Of a DNA stretch of 64,000 bases, positions 43,703 to 53,071 are shown one piece after another (positions within the stretch are counted from its first letter, which is position 1; every line of letters begins with the position of its first letter). Where the stretch lies: contig NZ_AP019711.1 of NCBI RefSeq assembly GCF_010537335.1, forward strand, positions 124,001 to 188,000, written 5' to 3'. The translations under genes were made by a program, and so were the position numbers. This DNA is from Amedibacterium intestinale. Its GTDB lineage: Bacteria; Bacillota_I; Bacilli_A; Erysipelotrichales; Erysipelotrichaceae. The notes beneath the pieces were generated by a model that had not been told where the DNA came from, ran no database searches, and saw only the letters and a program-made list of their open reading frames with translations.

Positions 43703-45028
43703 GTGAATGTTTTAAACATAATAGAAAATGTAATGCATCAACTTGTATGGGGAGATTTTATGGTTGTTTTTCTTTTAGGGTGTGGAATTCTGCTTATGGT
43801 TTCCTGTAAATTTCTTCCATTTACAAAAGCAGGCTTGATTTTTCGTAAAACACTAGGTTCTTTTGGAAAACAGGGAACAAATGGAATTACAGCTTTTCAG
43901 GCAGTTTCCACAGCATTGGCAGGGACGCTTGGAGTGGGAAGCATCGTAGGTGTATCAACGGCTATTTCCATGGGTGGTCCAGGTTCCTTGTTTTGGATGT
44001 GTGTTGGTGCAATACCTGGTATGATGAGCAAGTATGGAGAAGTTGTATTGGCTGTATATTATCGTGAATATCATCATCAAAAAGGATATTTGGGCGGGGC
44101 AATGACTACTTTAAAAAATGGATGTCATCTTCCAGTGCTGGGACTTCTTTTTTGTGCGTTTTGTATTCTTGCCTCTTTTGGGATTGGAAATCTAATACCA
44201 TCACAAACCATTACCCAAACGATACAAGAATTTTTACCAGTTCCATCTTTGGCTGTAGGAGTGATACTGGCTTATCTTGTTTATAAAGTTCTTGTGGGAA
44301 AATCAAAAGGAATTATGAAATGGAATGAAAGAATTATCCCAATAGCTTCAATTTTCTATCTTGGTGCCTGCGTATATCTGATTGTACGTCATGCATCTTC
44401 TTTGCCATCTGTATGTTCTTTTATATGGAAGAATGCCTTCTCATTCCATAGCATTTGTGGAGGAGTGGCAGGAAAAGCAGTGCAGTATGGAATCAGTCGA
44501 GGTGTATTTTCAAATGAAGCAGGAATGGGAAGTTCTCCTTTATCTTATGCAAGTGTAGAAGATGCCAATCCTGTTGAACAGGGATTTTGGGGTATTTTTG
44601 AAGTGTTTTTTGATACTCTTGTTGTTTTATTAAGTGGATTTGTATTGTTGAGCAGTCCGGTATATGGAAGTGGGACAGAGGGAGTTGATTTACTGGTTGC
44701 CTGTTTTCGTGATGGCTTTGGTAATGCAGGAGGAATTTTGTTTGCGATATCTCTTTTGTTTTTTGCCTTTCCCTCTATTCTTGGATGGTATTATTATGCA
44801 AGTGTATGTATATCTTATGTAAGCAAGGGGGATTTCCTTTTAAAAATATATCGTTTTGTATTTCTTTTTCTGCTTATGTTTGGAGGTATGCTGGATGTAG
44901 GTTTCGTATGGGGATTAGCAGATGTGTTTAATGCATTGATGGCCTTTCCAAATCTAATTTCTCTAGTACTTTTATATAAAATTGTGGTAAAATTAACAAA
45001 AGAATATATGGAAAAAACAGGGAAGTGA
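43703..45028 (+). CDS. AGCS-family sodium:amino acid symporter
   Basis: 441 residues with about 10-11 hydrophobic segments. Family signatures are FQAVSTALAGTLGVGSIVGV near residue 65, SKYGEVVLAVYYRE, and GVFSNEAGMGSSPLSYASVE near residue 270. It is likely to import alanine or glycine with Na+. I choose the GTG at 43703 after AAAGGAGGG. An upstream TTG at 43682 sits before that Shine-Dalgarno. The glycerate kinase gene starts 4 nt after its stop, so they form an operon. Confidence 0.93.
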   Translation: MNVLNIIENVMHQLVWGDFMVVFLLGCGILLMVSCKFLPFTKAGLIFRKTLGSFGKQGTNGITAFQAVSTALAGTLGVGSIVGVSTAISMGGPGSLFWMCVGAIPGMMSKYGEVVLAVYYREYHHQKGYLGGAMTTLKNGCHLPVLGLLFCAFCILASFGIGNLIPSQTITQTIQEFLPVPSLAVGVILAYLVYKVLVGKSKGIMKWNERIIPIASIFYLGACVYLIVRHASSLPSVCSFIWKNAFSFHSICGGVAGKAVQYGISRGVFSNEAGMGSSPLSYASVEDANPVEQGFWGIFEVFFDTLVVLLSGFVLLSSPVYGSGTEGVDLLVACFRDGFGNAGGILFAISLLFFAFPSILGWYYYASVCISYVSKGDFLLKIYRFVFLFLLMFGGMLDVGFVWGLADVFNALMAFPNLISLVLLYKIVVKLTKEYMEKTGK

Positions 45029-45032
45029 TGGA

Positions 45033-46166
45033 ATGAAGGTAGTAATCGCCTGCGACTCTTATAAAGGCTGTATGACTTCTTCTAAGGTTGCACAGCATAT
45101 TGAAAAGGGAATTCATAAAGTAAATCCAAGAATAGAAACAATTTCCTATGTCATTGGGGATGGCGGAGAAGGAACTGTGGATGCTTTTCATGAAACATGT
45201 GGCGGAGTAAAACAGAAAGTAAAAGCTAGCGATGCTTATGGAAAACCTATAGAAACAGAATATACGCTTATTGATGATGGACAAACAGCCGTTATTGAAG
45301 TAGCTAATATCATAGGGTTAAGTATGCATCCAAGAGAAAAGCGAGCACCTTTTTATGGAAGCAGTTATGGTGTGGGCAGTGTACTTTTGGATGCGGTAAA
45401 CAAAGGGTGTAAAAAAATAATCATAGGACTTGGAGGAAGTGCTACAAACGATGGAGGAATGGGATTTCTTCAAAGTTTAGGTGCACGTTTTTATGACAGC
45501 AATCATAAATATCTTTCTCCTCAGGCCATGAATCTAGAGAAAGTTCGCTATATTGATTTTAATCGTTTTAATGATTTAAAGGATATCGAACTAATTGCGG
45601 CCTGCGATGTTAAAAATCATCTTCTTGGAGAAGAAGGGGCAACTTTTGTGTTTGGAAAACAGAAAGGATTGTTTCCCAATCAGATGAAGCGACTGGATCA
45701 GGGAATGGAAAATTTCCGCAACCAGATTCAACGTTATACACAGGTAGATATCAATTCTTTTGAAGGTGGAGGGGCAGCCGGCGGCATTGGTGCTGTTTTG
45801 ATTGGAATCTTGCATGCGAAAATGATACCTGGTATTGAATTGCTGCTGTCTTACAGCGATTTTCATGAACAGGTGAAAACTTGTGATTTAGTTATAACAG
45901 GAGAAGGACAAAGCGATCGACAGACTGCTTTTGGAAAAGTTCCAGTAGGTATTCTTAAGGTGGCAAATACATATGATAAGCCTGTAATCTGTATAAGCGG
46001 TGCTTTGGGTATGGATTATATGGAATTGTACGATTTAGGTTTTATTGGAATTTACAGTATAGCAGATCGTGCAATGACATTTCAAAGTGCATTGGATAGT
46101 GCTCCTGAAAAACTGGAAGCTTGTACCTATACAATTATGAAAACCATACAGTATTATAAAAAGTAA
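45033..46166 (+). CDS. Glycerate kinase
   Basis: 377 residues of the GlxK/GarK family. MKVVIACDSYKGCMTSSKV is the N-terminal motif, IGDGGEGTVDAF the substrate loop, IIGLGGSATNDGGMGF the phosphate region, and VITGEGQSDRQTAFGK near residue 285. It phosphorylates glycerate, probably at C2. It is in an operon with the AGCS symporter. Serine or glycine breakdown leading to glycerate would link the two, which is inference. Confidence 0.94.
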   Translation: MKVVIACDSYKGCMTSSKVAQHIEKGIHKVNPRIETISYVIGDGGEGTVDAFHETCGGVKQKVKASDAYGKPIETEYTLIDDGQTAVIEVANIIGLSMHPREKRAPFYGSSYGVGSVLLDAVNKGCKKIIIGLGGSATNDGGMGFLQSLGARFYDSNHKYLSPQAMNLEKVRYIDFNRFNDLKDIELIAACDVKNHLLGEEGATFVFGKQKGLFPNQMKRLDQGMENFRNQIQRYTQVDINSFEGGGAAGGIGAVLIGILHAKMIPGIELLLSYSDFHEQVKTCDLVITGEGQSDRQTAFGKVPVGILKVANTYDKPVICISGALGMDYMELYDLGFIGIYSIADRAMTFQSALDSAPEKLEACTYTIMKTIQYYKK

Positions 46167-46187
46167 GTCTCGAAAGAGACTTTTTTC
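46165..46187 (+). terminator. Terminator of the symporter-glycerate kinase operon
   Basis: AAGTCTC-GAAA-GAGACTT followed by TTTTTC. Confidence 0.92.
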
Positions 46188-46240
46188 TTTACAAGTACGA
46201 AAGCATGTTTTATAATACATATGAACAAATGTTCATATGT
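46188..46240 (+). promoter_or_regulatory. Metal-operon promoter with ArsR/SmtB operator
   Basis: -35 TTTACA (46188-46193) and -10 TATAAT (46211-46216), 17 bp apart. A palindrome with 11-bp perfect arms ACATATGAACA and TGTTCATATGT covers 46217-46240, at the transcription start. It matches the ArsR/SmtB consensus TGAACAnnTGTTCA. Confidence 0.92.
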
Positions 46241-46255
46241 TGAAAGGAGAAGCTT

Positions 46256-46618
46256 ATGAAAAAAGATATATTCGCTTGTGAAGAAATAAAAATTCATGAA
46301 GATTCTATAAAAAGAATACAGGAGAGCATGTTATCGCAGGAACAGTATCAGCAATTATCAACTTTGTTTAAAATGTTCTCTGATCCAACAAGATTAAAAA
46401 TACTAAGTATTTTATTTAAAGAAGAAGCTTGTGTGTGTGATATTGCCTATTTGTTAGATATGACACATTCAGCAGTATCGCATCAGTTGTCTTTGTTAAG
46501 ACAAAATCGCTTGATTCGTTATCGAAGAAGTGGAAAAAATGTATATTATTCGTTAGATGATGACCATATTCAAATGATTTATGATGCGGGATTATCTCAT
46601 ATTTTAGAAAAAGAGTAG
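46256..46618 (+). CDS. ArsR/SmtB-family metal-sensing repressor (CadC-like)
   Basis: 120 residues with a winged helix: FKMFSDPTRLKILSILF, then the recognition region LLDMTHSAVSHQLSLLRQN. Metal ligands of the alpha3N type are present: Cys8 near the N-terminus (IFACEE) and the Cys pair in EEACVCDIAYLL. This is the CadC arrangement for Cd/Pb/Zn. It should repress its own promoter through the palindrome just upstream, and release it when metal binds. Operon with the P1B ATPase. Confidence 0.93.
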   Translation: MKKDIFACEEIKIHEDSIKRIQESMLSQEQYQQLSTLFKMFSDPTRLKILSILFKEEACVCDIAYLLDMTHSAVSHQLSLLRQNRLIRYRRSGKNVYYSLDDDHIQMIYDAGLSHILEKE

Positions 46619-46633
46619 AAAGGAGCTGTTATT

Positions 46634-48808
46634 ATGGAAAAACATCTACATCAAGAATGTTCTCATGAGCATCACCATGAACATCATCATACATGCAGTT
46701 GTGAGCATAGTCATGAACACAAAGAGATTCAAGTTCATAAAAAAATGGAAAAATTATATATTACAGGATTAGACTGTGCGAATTGTGCCGCAAAAATTGA
46801 AGAACATGTAAAGCATATGGAAAATGTAAAAGAAGCAGTTCTTGATTTTTCGCAAGGAATTTTATTTGTAGAAGTAAAAGATGTTTCACACAAAGAAGAA
46901 ACATTTCAAAATATCAAAGAAGCAGCAGAGAAAATGGAAGATGGAGTCAGTGTACAATTTGAAAAAACAGATGGTAAAGAAGAAAGTGTTTTATCTATCC
47001 AAAAAAACTGGAAATTGTTTTTAGGAATCATTTTGTTTGTGATTGCGGCTTTTACAAAAATAGAATGGCTTTTTATTTTGAGTTATCTTTTCGCAGGATG
47101 TCGTGTATTGTATACTGCTGTAAAAAATATTGGACGTAAAGAGCTGTTTGATGAAAACTTTTTAATGAGCATTGCGACTTTAGGAGCATTTTACTTAAGA
47201 GATTATGAAGAAGCTGTTGCGGTCATGATCTTTTATGAAGTTGGAGAAATGCTGCAGTCTTATGCAGTAAACAGTTCTAGAAAATCCATTTCTTCTTTAA
47301 TGAATTTAAAAAGTGAATACGCTTGTATTGAAGATAATGGGAAAGAAATAACAGTAAAACCAGAAGAAGTAAAAGTTGGTTCTAAAATGCTGGTCAAAGC
47401 AGGAGAGCGTGTTGCTTTGGATGGTGTTGTTGTGGAAGGAAGTACAAGTTTAGATACCTCTGCATTAACGGGAGAATCACTGCCACAGGAAGTACATGCG
47501 GGGGATGAAGTGCTTGCAGGAAGTGTTAATTTGCGTGGTCTTTTGGTTTTAGAGGTAACACATGAATACAAAGATTCTACGGTTTCTCGTATTTTAGAAC
47601 TTGTAGAAAATGCTTCCAGCAAAAAAGCGCCAATGGAAAAATTTATTACACGATTTGCGAAAATCTATACACCGATTGTTGTGTTTTTAGCACTTGCTTT
47701 GGCTATTGTTCCACCTTTGTTTATTGAGGGTGTAGAGTTTCATGCGATGCTTGAAAGTGCTTTAACATTTTTAGTTGTATCCTGTCCTTGTGCCCTTGTA
47801 ATCTCCATTCCTTTAGGATTGTTTGCAGGGATTGGTGCTGCTGGTAAAAATGGTGTTTTAATCAAGGGAGGAAACTATCTGGAAGCTTTACAAAAGGTGG
47901 ATTGTGTGGTCTTTGATAAAACAGGAACACTTACCAAAGGAAGTTTTCAAGTTGTTGAAATTCATGCAGAAGACAAAGAGGAATTGCTGCAGCTTGCAGC
48001 TTATGCAGAAGCATATTCCAATCATCCCATTGCGCAGTCTATAAGAAATGCTTATGGAAAACAGATAGATACCAAACGATTGAGCAAATATGAAGAATTT
48101 GCAGGAAATGGGGTTTGTGTATATTTCGATGAGGATGAACTTATGATAGGAAATCATCGATTTATGGAAACAAACAATATTAACTGTCCTGTTTTTGATC
48201 ATACAGGAACGATCGTATATGTCTCTAAAAATAAAGTGTACCTAGGGTATCTGGTAATTGATGATGAAGTCAAAGAAACAAGCAAAGAGGCAATTGCACA
48301 ATTAAAAAAACAAGGGGTTTCTCGTATTGTTATGCTAAGTGGAGATCATCAAAAAGCAGGAGAGGCTTTGGCTTCTAAATTAGAACTGGATGAAATTTAT
48401 ATGCAGATGCTTCCTGATGATAAAGTAAAGAAAGTAGAAGAACTTCTTGAAGAAGAAACAGAAAATGGAAAATTGGTGTTTGTAGGAGATGGAATCAACG
48501 ATGCACCTGTGCTTGCCAGAGCGGATATTGGAGTTGCTATGGGAGGAATTGGAAGCGATGCCGCAATTGAGGCTGCTGATATTGTCTTGATGAAAGATGA
48601 TCCAAATGCTCTTGCATATGCTATTCATCTTGCTAAGGAAACAATGAAAATTTTAAATCAAAACATTGCGTTTTCTTTAGGAATTAAAGTTTTAATAATG
48701 ATACTTGCAGTAGCTGGTTATGCAAATATGTGGATGGGTGTATTTGCAGATGTTGGTGTTGCTTTATTAGCGGTATTAAATTCTATGCGTGTATTAAAGA
48801 TTAAATAG
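46634..48808 (+). CDS. P1B-type heavy-metal ATPase (Cd/Zn/Pb exporter)
   Basis: 724 residues. The N-terminus is a His/Cys-rich tail (HEHHHEHHHTCSCEHSHEH), followed by one HMA domain with GLDCANCAAKIEEH. Six to eight helices follow, with the ion motif SCPCALVIS. Phosphorylation site is DKTGTLTKG, and the hinge is VFVGDGINDAPVLARADIG. The CPC motif with a CadC-type repressor points to Zn2+/Cd2+/Pb2+ rather than Cu+. It exports metal from the cytoplasm. ATG after AAAGGAG. Confidence 0.95.
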   Translation: MEKHLHQECSHEHHHEHHHTCSCEHSHEHKEIQVHKKMEKLYITGLDCANCAAKIEEHVKHMENVKEAVLDFSQGILFVEVKDVSHKEETFQNIKEAAEKMEDGVSVQFEKTDGKEESVLSIQKNWKLFLGIILFVIAAFTKIEWLFILSYLFAGCRVLYTAVKNIGRKELFDENFLMSIATLGAFYLRDYEEAVAVMIFYEVGEMLQSYAVNSSRKSISSLMNLKSEYACIEDNGKEITVKPEEVKVGSKMLVKAGERVALDGVVVEGSTSLDTSALTGESLPQEVHAGDEVLAGSVNLRGLLVLEVTHEYKDSTVSRILELVENASSKKAPMEKFITRFAKIYTPIVVFLALALAIVPPLFIEGVEFHAMLESALTFLVVSCPCALVISIPLGLFAGIGAAGKNGVLIKGGNYLEALQKVDCVVFDKTGTLTKGSFQVVEIHAEDKEELLQLAAYAEAYSNHPIAQSIRNAYGKQIDTKRLSKYEEFAGNGVCVYFDEDELMIGNHRFMETNNINCPVFDHTGTIVYVSKNKVYLGYLVIDDEVKETSKEAIAQLKKQGVSRIVMLSGDHQKAGEALASKLELDEIYMQMLPDDKVKKVEELLEEETENGKLVFVGDGINDAPVLARADIGVAMGGIGSDAAIEAADIVLMKDDPNALAYAIHLAKETMKILNQNIAFSLGIKVLIMILAVAGYANMWMGVFADVGVALLAVLNSMRVLKIK

Positions 48809-48856
48809 ATTTTATACAATTAAATATTATAAAAAGATGTAAAAAGGAGAACGACA

Positions 48857-49285
48857 GTGAAAAAAATAGGAATCATTTGTATGTTTATAAGCTGTTTGCT
48901 GCTAGGTGGATGTCAAAAGCAAAACAATGCTCAGATACAGGAAATAGGTGTAGAAGATGCGATTGTAAAATTTGAAGAAAAGCAAAGTTTTGTGCTTTTG
49001 GTGACAAGAAAAAAATGCGGATATTGTGAAGCTTTATTAGAATATTTGCATTCTACATTGGATGATCATGAAGTGGTAATTAATAATGCTGTGATGGATG
49101 ATAGCAGTGTGGATAGTTTACAAAAAGATGTTGATGCATTATCAAAATATGTAAGCAGACCAGATCAGACGCCTCATTATTACTATATTGAAAATGGGGA
49201 AGTGAAAGATGGGGAAAAAGGATTTACCCCGGCACAGCCTGATCGTTTTTGGGATTGGATTGAAAGAAATAACTTGGAAGGATAG
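48857..49285 (+). CDS. Thioredoxin-like lipoprotein with CGYC motif
   Basis: 142 residues, GTG start after AAAGGAGAA. Signal peptide of about 19 residues with lipobox LLGGC. The soluble part carries KKCGYCEALLEYLH (CxxC) near residue 54, then a cis-Pro-like TPHYYY. It resembles small surface-exposed bacteriocin-transport accessory or thioredoxin-like proteins. It lies 48 nt after the metal ATPase and may share its transcript, which would suggest thiol protection at the membrane. Confidence 0.8.
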   Translation: MKKIGIICMFISCLLLGGCQKQNNAQIQEIGVEDAIVKFEEKQSFVLLVTRKKCGYCEALLEYLHSTLDDHEVVINNAVMDDSSVDSLQKDVDALSKYVSRPDQTPHYYYIENGEVKDGEKGFTPAQPDRFWDWIERNNLEG

Positions 49286-49373
49286 TTTTTAATCCTTCCC
49301 TTTTTCCTATTCTTACATTGAAAACAAGGTATAATGATGGTATGATAATGATAGAAATTGGAGGAATTAGGAA

Positions 49374-50090
49374 ATGAAAGTAATTAAAGTAAAAAACTAT
49401 GATGAAGTCAGTGCAGAGGCTTTTAAAGTGATGAAAGAAGTTGTTACTTCTAAAAAAGATGCAGTTCTTGGTCTTGCGACAGGTTCTAGTCCAATTGGAT
49501 TATATGAAAATATGATTAAAGATCATAAAGAAAATGGTACAAGCTATGCACAGTGCCAGTCTTTTAACTTAGATGAATATGTGGGAATTGATCGTAACCA
49601 CGAACAAAGCTACTGGACATTTATGCATGAAAATTTATTCCATGGAATTGATTTGCCGGAAGATAAAATTCATGTTCCATATGGAAATACAAAAGAAGAT
49701 TGCCAAGCTTATGAAAAAGCAATGGAAAATGTACAGGTAGATATTCAGGTATTGGGAATTGGTGGAAATGGGCACATTGGTTTCAATGAACCTGGTACTC
49801 CATTTACAGAAGAAACTCATATTGTTGATTTAACTGAAAAAACACGTTCTGACAATGCTCGTTTCTTTGAAAATGATATTAATAAAGTACCTACACAGGC
49901 AATCACAATGGGTATTGCGACAATCATGAAAGCGAAAAAAATTCTATTGGTTGCTTCAGGTGCTAATAAAGCAGATGCAGTTGCAGCTATGGTAAATGGT
50001 CCTGTTGATCCTAATTGTCCTGCTTCTGTATTGCAAAATCATAACGATGTAGTTGTTATCGTAGATGAAGCTGCTGCAGCGAAACTATAA
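49374..50090 (+). CDS. nagB: Glucosamine-6-phosphate deaminase
   Basis: 238 residues, the short Bacillota form without the allosteric extension. GLATGSSPIGLYENMI is the phosphate-binding loop, FNLDEYVGID the Asp/Glu region (catalytic Asp in LDEY), and GNGHIGFNEPGTPF holds the catalytic His. It converts GlcN6P to Fru6P and ammonia. The start follows TTGGAGGAA. Monocistronic, with a terminator directly after. Confidence 0.96.
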   Translation: MKVIKVKNYDEVSAEAFKVMKEVVTSKKDAVLGLATGSSPIGLYENMIKDHKENGTSYAQCQSFNLDEYVGIDRNHEQSYWTFMHENLFHGIDLPEDKIHVPYGNTKEDCQAYEKAMENVQVDIQVLGIGGNGHIGFNEPGTPFTEETHIVDLTEKTRSDNARFFENDINKVPTQAITMGIATIMKAKKILLVASGANKADAVAAMVNGPVDPNCPASVLQNHNDVVVIVDEAAAAKL

Positions 50091-50116
50091 AAAAGTCTTT
50101 CAAAAAGACTTTTTTT
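50089..50116 (+). terminator. nagB terminator
   Basis: AAAAAGTCTTT-CAA-AAAGACTTTTTTT. Confidence 0.92.
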
Positions 50117-50136
50117 ATAGATGAGGAGGAAGAAAT

Positions 50137-50985
50137 ATGACAATCAAGCTGATTGCACTGGATTTAGATGGAACACTTTTGACAAGTGAAAAAACGATCG
50201 ATCCTTTGACAAAAGAAAAGCTGCAGGAAGCTATGAAAATGGGAGTTCATATTGTTATTGCGACAGGAAGGGATAAAGGTGGAATTACCTTTGTAAGTGA
50301 ACCATTGGGATTAGAAAATGGAAATCATTATGTTGCGGGAGTAAATGGACAAATCATTTATGATTTTAAAAGAAAAGAATATACGGTAGATGATGTGTTT
50401 GATGGAAATGATGCCCGTCATATCATGAAAGTAGCAAAAAAATATAATTTTGAAGCTATTAGCTGCTGCGGTTATGATCATTATGATTATATATCTCGTC
50501 GTTTACGTTTTATGAAGAAATTAAACAGTATGCTTCATGGAAAGCCAATGGATTATGGGTTTAATCAGGGGAAGAGAAGATTTATTACGATTCATGATGA
50601 AAATTTTGAAATCACACAAGATATCAATAAGTTTGTATTGATTCAAACTGCTTCTTTTTTCAAAAAGTATTTACCTGTAATAAAAGAAGAATTAGAGGAC
50701 TATGATATCGTGAAGGTAGGGGAAGCATGGATTGAAGTTATGCCTAAAGGTGTAAGCAAGGGAAGTGCACTATCTAAAATAGGAGAAAAAGAAGGTATTT
50801 CCTCTGATGAGATGATGGCTTTTGGAGATGCGGAAAATGACCTTTCTATGTTTGCACATGTAAAATATGGCATTGCGATGGGCAATGCTATGGATTCTTT
50901 GAAGCAGATTGCCTATGATGTAACAGATACCAATGATAATATGGGGATTGCGAAAGCTCTTGATAAATATGTACTGCATAAATAA
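50137..50985 (+). CDS. HAD hydrolase, Cof-type sugar phosphatase
   Basis: 282 residues. HAD motif I is LIALDLDGTLLTSEK (nucleophile Asp). Motif II is the Thr in IVIATGRDK. Motif IV is MMAFGDAENDLSMF. The cap domain (type C2B) spans roughly residues 85-195. Cof-type proteins dephosphorylate sugar or flavin phosphates. The real substrate is unknown. ATG after GAGGAGGAA. A second Cof-type gene lies at 51573. Confidence 0.92.
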   Translation: MTIKLIALDLDGTLLTSEKTIDPLTKEKLQEAMKMGVHIVIATGRDKGGITFVSEPLGLENGNHYVAGVNGQIIYDFKRKEYTVDDVFDGNDARHIMKVAKKYNFEAISCCGYDHYDYISRRLRFMKKLNSMLHGKPMDYGFNQGKRRFITIHDENFEITQDINKFVLIQTASFFKKYLPVIKEELEDYDIVKVGEAWIEVMPKGVSKGSALSKIGEKEGISSDEMMAFGDAENDLSMFAHVKYGIAMGNAMDSLKQIAYDVTDTNDNMGIAKALDKYVLHK

Positions 50986-51005
50986 AACCAGCGATTGCTG
51001 GTTTT
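50984..51005. terminator. Bidirectional terminator
   Basis: AAAACCAGC-GATT-GCTGGTTTT between the HAD gene and the convergent YbaK gene. Confidence 0.88.
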
Positions 51006-51483
51006 AGTCTTTTATGATATGGGCACATTGTGCATGAATAAGTTTCATAAGTTCTTTTGGATTCATGGCAATTTGATAGCCAATCTTGCCTGCTGAAAAA
51101 ATAATTGTATCATGTTGCAGACAGCTTTCTTCAATAAAGGTAGTATATGCTTTTTTCATTCCAATAGGAGAACAGCCTCCGCGAATATAGCCGGTGATTT
51201 TATTAATATCTTTGACATGAATCATTTCTACTGATTTCACCCCTGCCGCTTTTGCACAGGCTTTTAAATTTAATTCATGGGCAACAGGTATTACAAAGAC
51301 AAAATACTCCTTTGTGTTTGCTATCGTTACTAATGTTTTAAAAACCGTTTCTTCTTTTTGGTTTAATAATTTCGCAACACTGATGCCATCGACTGCACCA
51401 TCTCCATGTTCATAAGTAAATACTTCATACGGCAGGCTGGCTTTATCTAAAATGCGCATAGCATTTGTTTTTTGTATTTTCAT
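51004..51483 (-). CDS. YbaK/EbsC-family Cys-tRNA(Pro) deacylase
   Basis: 159 residues. The family has KTLVTIANTKEYFVFVIPVA, with conserved Lys in KTL, and GYIRGGCSPIGMKKAYTTF containing the GxSPxG-type motif. It hydrolyses mischarged Cys-tRNA-Pro. I choose the ATG at 51483, preceded by TTGGAGGG with 7-nt spacing. The TTG at 51498 lies inside that site. Confidence 0.92.
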   Translation of the reverse strand: MKIQKTNAMRILDKASLPYEVFTYEHGDGAVDGISVAKLLNQKEETVFKTLVTIANTKEYFVFVIPVAHELNLKACAKAAGVKSVEMIHVKDINKITGYIRGGCSPIGMKKAYTTFIEESCLQHDTIIFSAGKIGYQIAMNPKELMKLIHAQCAHIIKD

Positions 51484-51572
51484 CCTACATCCCTCCAACA
51501 GTTAAAAGTATAGCATGTTTTTTATTTGCGTAAAGAGAAAAGGATTGTATAATAGCTTTGGAGGAAATAAAT

Positions 51573-52451
51573 ATGGATATTAAATTAATCGCAATGGATA
51601 TGGACGGAACGCTTTTAAAAAGCAATAATCAAATATCTGAAAAAACAAAAGAAATACTTTTACGTGTACAGAAAAAAGGAATTCGTTTAGCTTTAGCAAG
51701 TGGAAGAAGCTATTGTAAACTTATGGAATATGCGAAAGAGTTGCAGATGGATATATATGGTGGATATTTAATTGAAGTAAATGGTATGGCGATTTATGAT
51801 GTGAAAGAACAAAAACGTCATATTAGAAAAAGAATGCCAAAAGAAGATGCACAGCATATTTTTCGTTATTTTCAACAATTTAAAGTAGAAATAATTGGGC
51901 ATTTGGATGATGGTATGTACGATTATAATCCAAAAGAAATATTAGAAGAAAAGAAACAGTACATAGCCAAACATCATCTTCCTAAAGATATACCGTATAC
52001 TGGTGGAGCATTTGAATTTGTTTATGATAATCGAAAAGGTTATCCTAATATTTACTATATTGAAAGTGCACAAGAGATTACATGTGATTTAAACAAGGTT
52101 TCCATTACGTATCATCCAGAAGTAATGGATAAAGTAAGCAGGGAAGCTGCTAAGCATTTTAAAGATACATACTGGGTAGGTCGAACCACAAAGAAATGGC
52201 TGGAAATTATGATGAAAGATGTAACAAAGGCAAGTGGCTTGAAAGAGTTATGTGATAATCTTGGAATATCTTTCGATAATGTCATGGCATTTGGAGATGG
52301 AGAAAACGATATAGAAATGCTTAGAGAATGCGGGATAGGAATTGCAATGGCAAATGCACTTCCTAAAGTTAAAGAAGCAGCAGATGCTGTTACTTTAAGC
52401 AATGAAGAAGATGGGATTGCACAGGCAATCTTAAAATATTTGTTTTCTTAG
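51573..52451 (+). CDS. HAD hydrolase, Cof-type sugar phosphatase
   Basis: 292 residues. Motif I LIAMDMDGTLLKSN, motif II ASGRSYCK, motif IV VMAFGDGENDIEML are intact. It is about 30% alike by eye to the gene at 50137, so the two may be paralogues. I choose the ATG at 51573 after TTGGAGGAA. TATAAT lies upstream at 51549. The substrate is unknown. Confidence 0.92.
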   Translation: MDIKLIAMDMDGTLLKSNNQISEKTKEILLRVQKKGIRLALASGRSYCKLMEYAKELQMDIYGGYLIEVNGMAIYDVKEQKRHIRKRMPKEDAQHIFRYFQQFKVEIIGHLDDGMYDYNPKEILEEKKQYIAKHHLPKDIPYTGGAFEFVYDNRKGYPNIYYIESAQEITCDLNKVSITYHPEVMDKVSREAAKHFKDTYWVGRTTKKWLEIMMKDVTKASGLKELCDNLGISFDNVMAFGDGENDIEMLRECGIGIAMANALPKVKEAADAVTLSNEEDGIAQAILKYLFS

Positions 52452-52513
52452 GCATATGAATGCATGTTAAGAAAATAGTGTGCTATACTGTTAATAACGA
52501 TGGAGGTGTCATT

Positions 52514-52822
52514 ATGAAAATTATAAATGGAAATGAATTTGAAAGTACAATTTCTTCAGGTGTTGTTTTGGTTGATTTTTTTGCGACTTGGTGCGGGCCT
52601 TGTAAAATGCTAAGTCCAGTATTGGAACAGGTAAGTGAAGAATTGGCTGGCAAAGTGGAAATTGTAAAGGTGGATGTTGATCAGGATGGAGATTTGGCTG
52701 CACAGTTTGGCATTATGTCTGTTCCTACAATGATCGTATTTAAAGATGGACAGCCTGTAGGGAAAATGCAGGGATATGTTCCAGCACCACAATTAAAAGA
52801 AGCATTAGAAAAAATGTTATAA
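52514..52822 (+). CDS. trxA: Thioredoxin
   Basis: 102 residues, a full-length thioredoxin. The active site is ATWCGPCKM, with FFATW before it and the cis-Pro in MSVPTMIVF. It reduces protein disulfides using thioredoxin reductase, which is not in this window. I choose the ATG at 52514 after GGAGGTG. A perfect 17-bp-arm hairpin follows. Confidence 0.96.
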   Translation: MKIINGNEFESTISSGVVLVDFFATWCGPCKMLSPVLEQVSEELAGKVEIVKVDVDQDGDLAAQFGIMSVPTMIVFKDGQPVGKMQGYVPAPQLKEALEKML

Positions 52823-52827
52823 GAGAT

Positions 52828-52861
52828 AATGAAAAGAAGCACATATGTGCTTCTTTTCATT
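52828..52861 (+). terminator. trxA terminator
   Basis: Perfect palindrome with 17-bp arms, AATGAAAAGAAGCACAT paired with its complement. The U-run after it is weak, so it may leak into the short ORFs downstream. Confidence 0.7.
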
Positions 52862-52882
52862 ATTAAGTTTAAAGGGAGTTGT

Positions 52883-52942
52883 ATGAATATAATTTATAGA
52901 GGGGAAAATTATATTACAGATATTTTCTATCTGTACTTATAG
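52883..52942 (+). CDS. Short ORF 1, 19-residue peptide MNIIYRGEN...
   Basis: ATG after AAAGGGAG. The peptide begins MNIIYRGENYITDIFY and ends YLYL. Compared with its twin at 53072 the second half looks shortened by small deletions, so this copy may be decayed. There is no signal peptide or known peptide family that I recognise. Confidence 0.5.
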   Translation: MNIIYRGENYITDIFYLYL

Positions 52943-53006
52943 TATAGTACTATCTTGTCACAAAAGTGTGTCCAAACTATGTTAAATTATGTGGGGGATA
53001 AAACAA

Positions 53007-53039
53007 AAGAAATGCACTTTTATTCGAAGTGCACTTCTT
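53007..53039 (+). terminator. Hairpin between the two short-ORF modules
   Basis: AAGAAATGCACTT pairs with AAGTGCACTTCTT across TTATTCG. One mismatch. A weak terminator or an RNA-processing hairpin. Confidence 0.5.
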
Positions 53040-53071
53040 AATAATTATAAAGTTTATGAAAGGGAGAAAGT

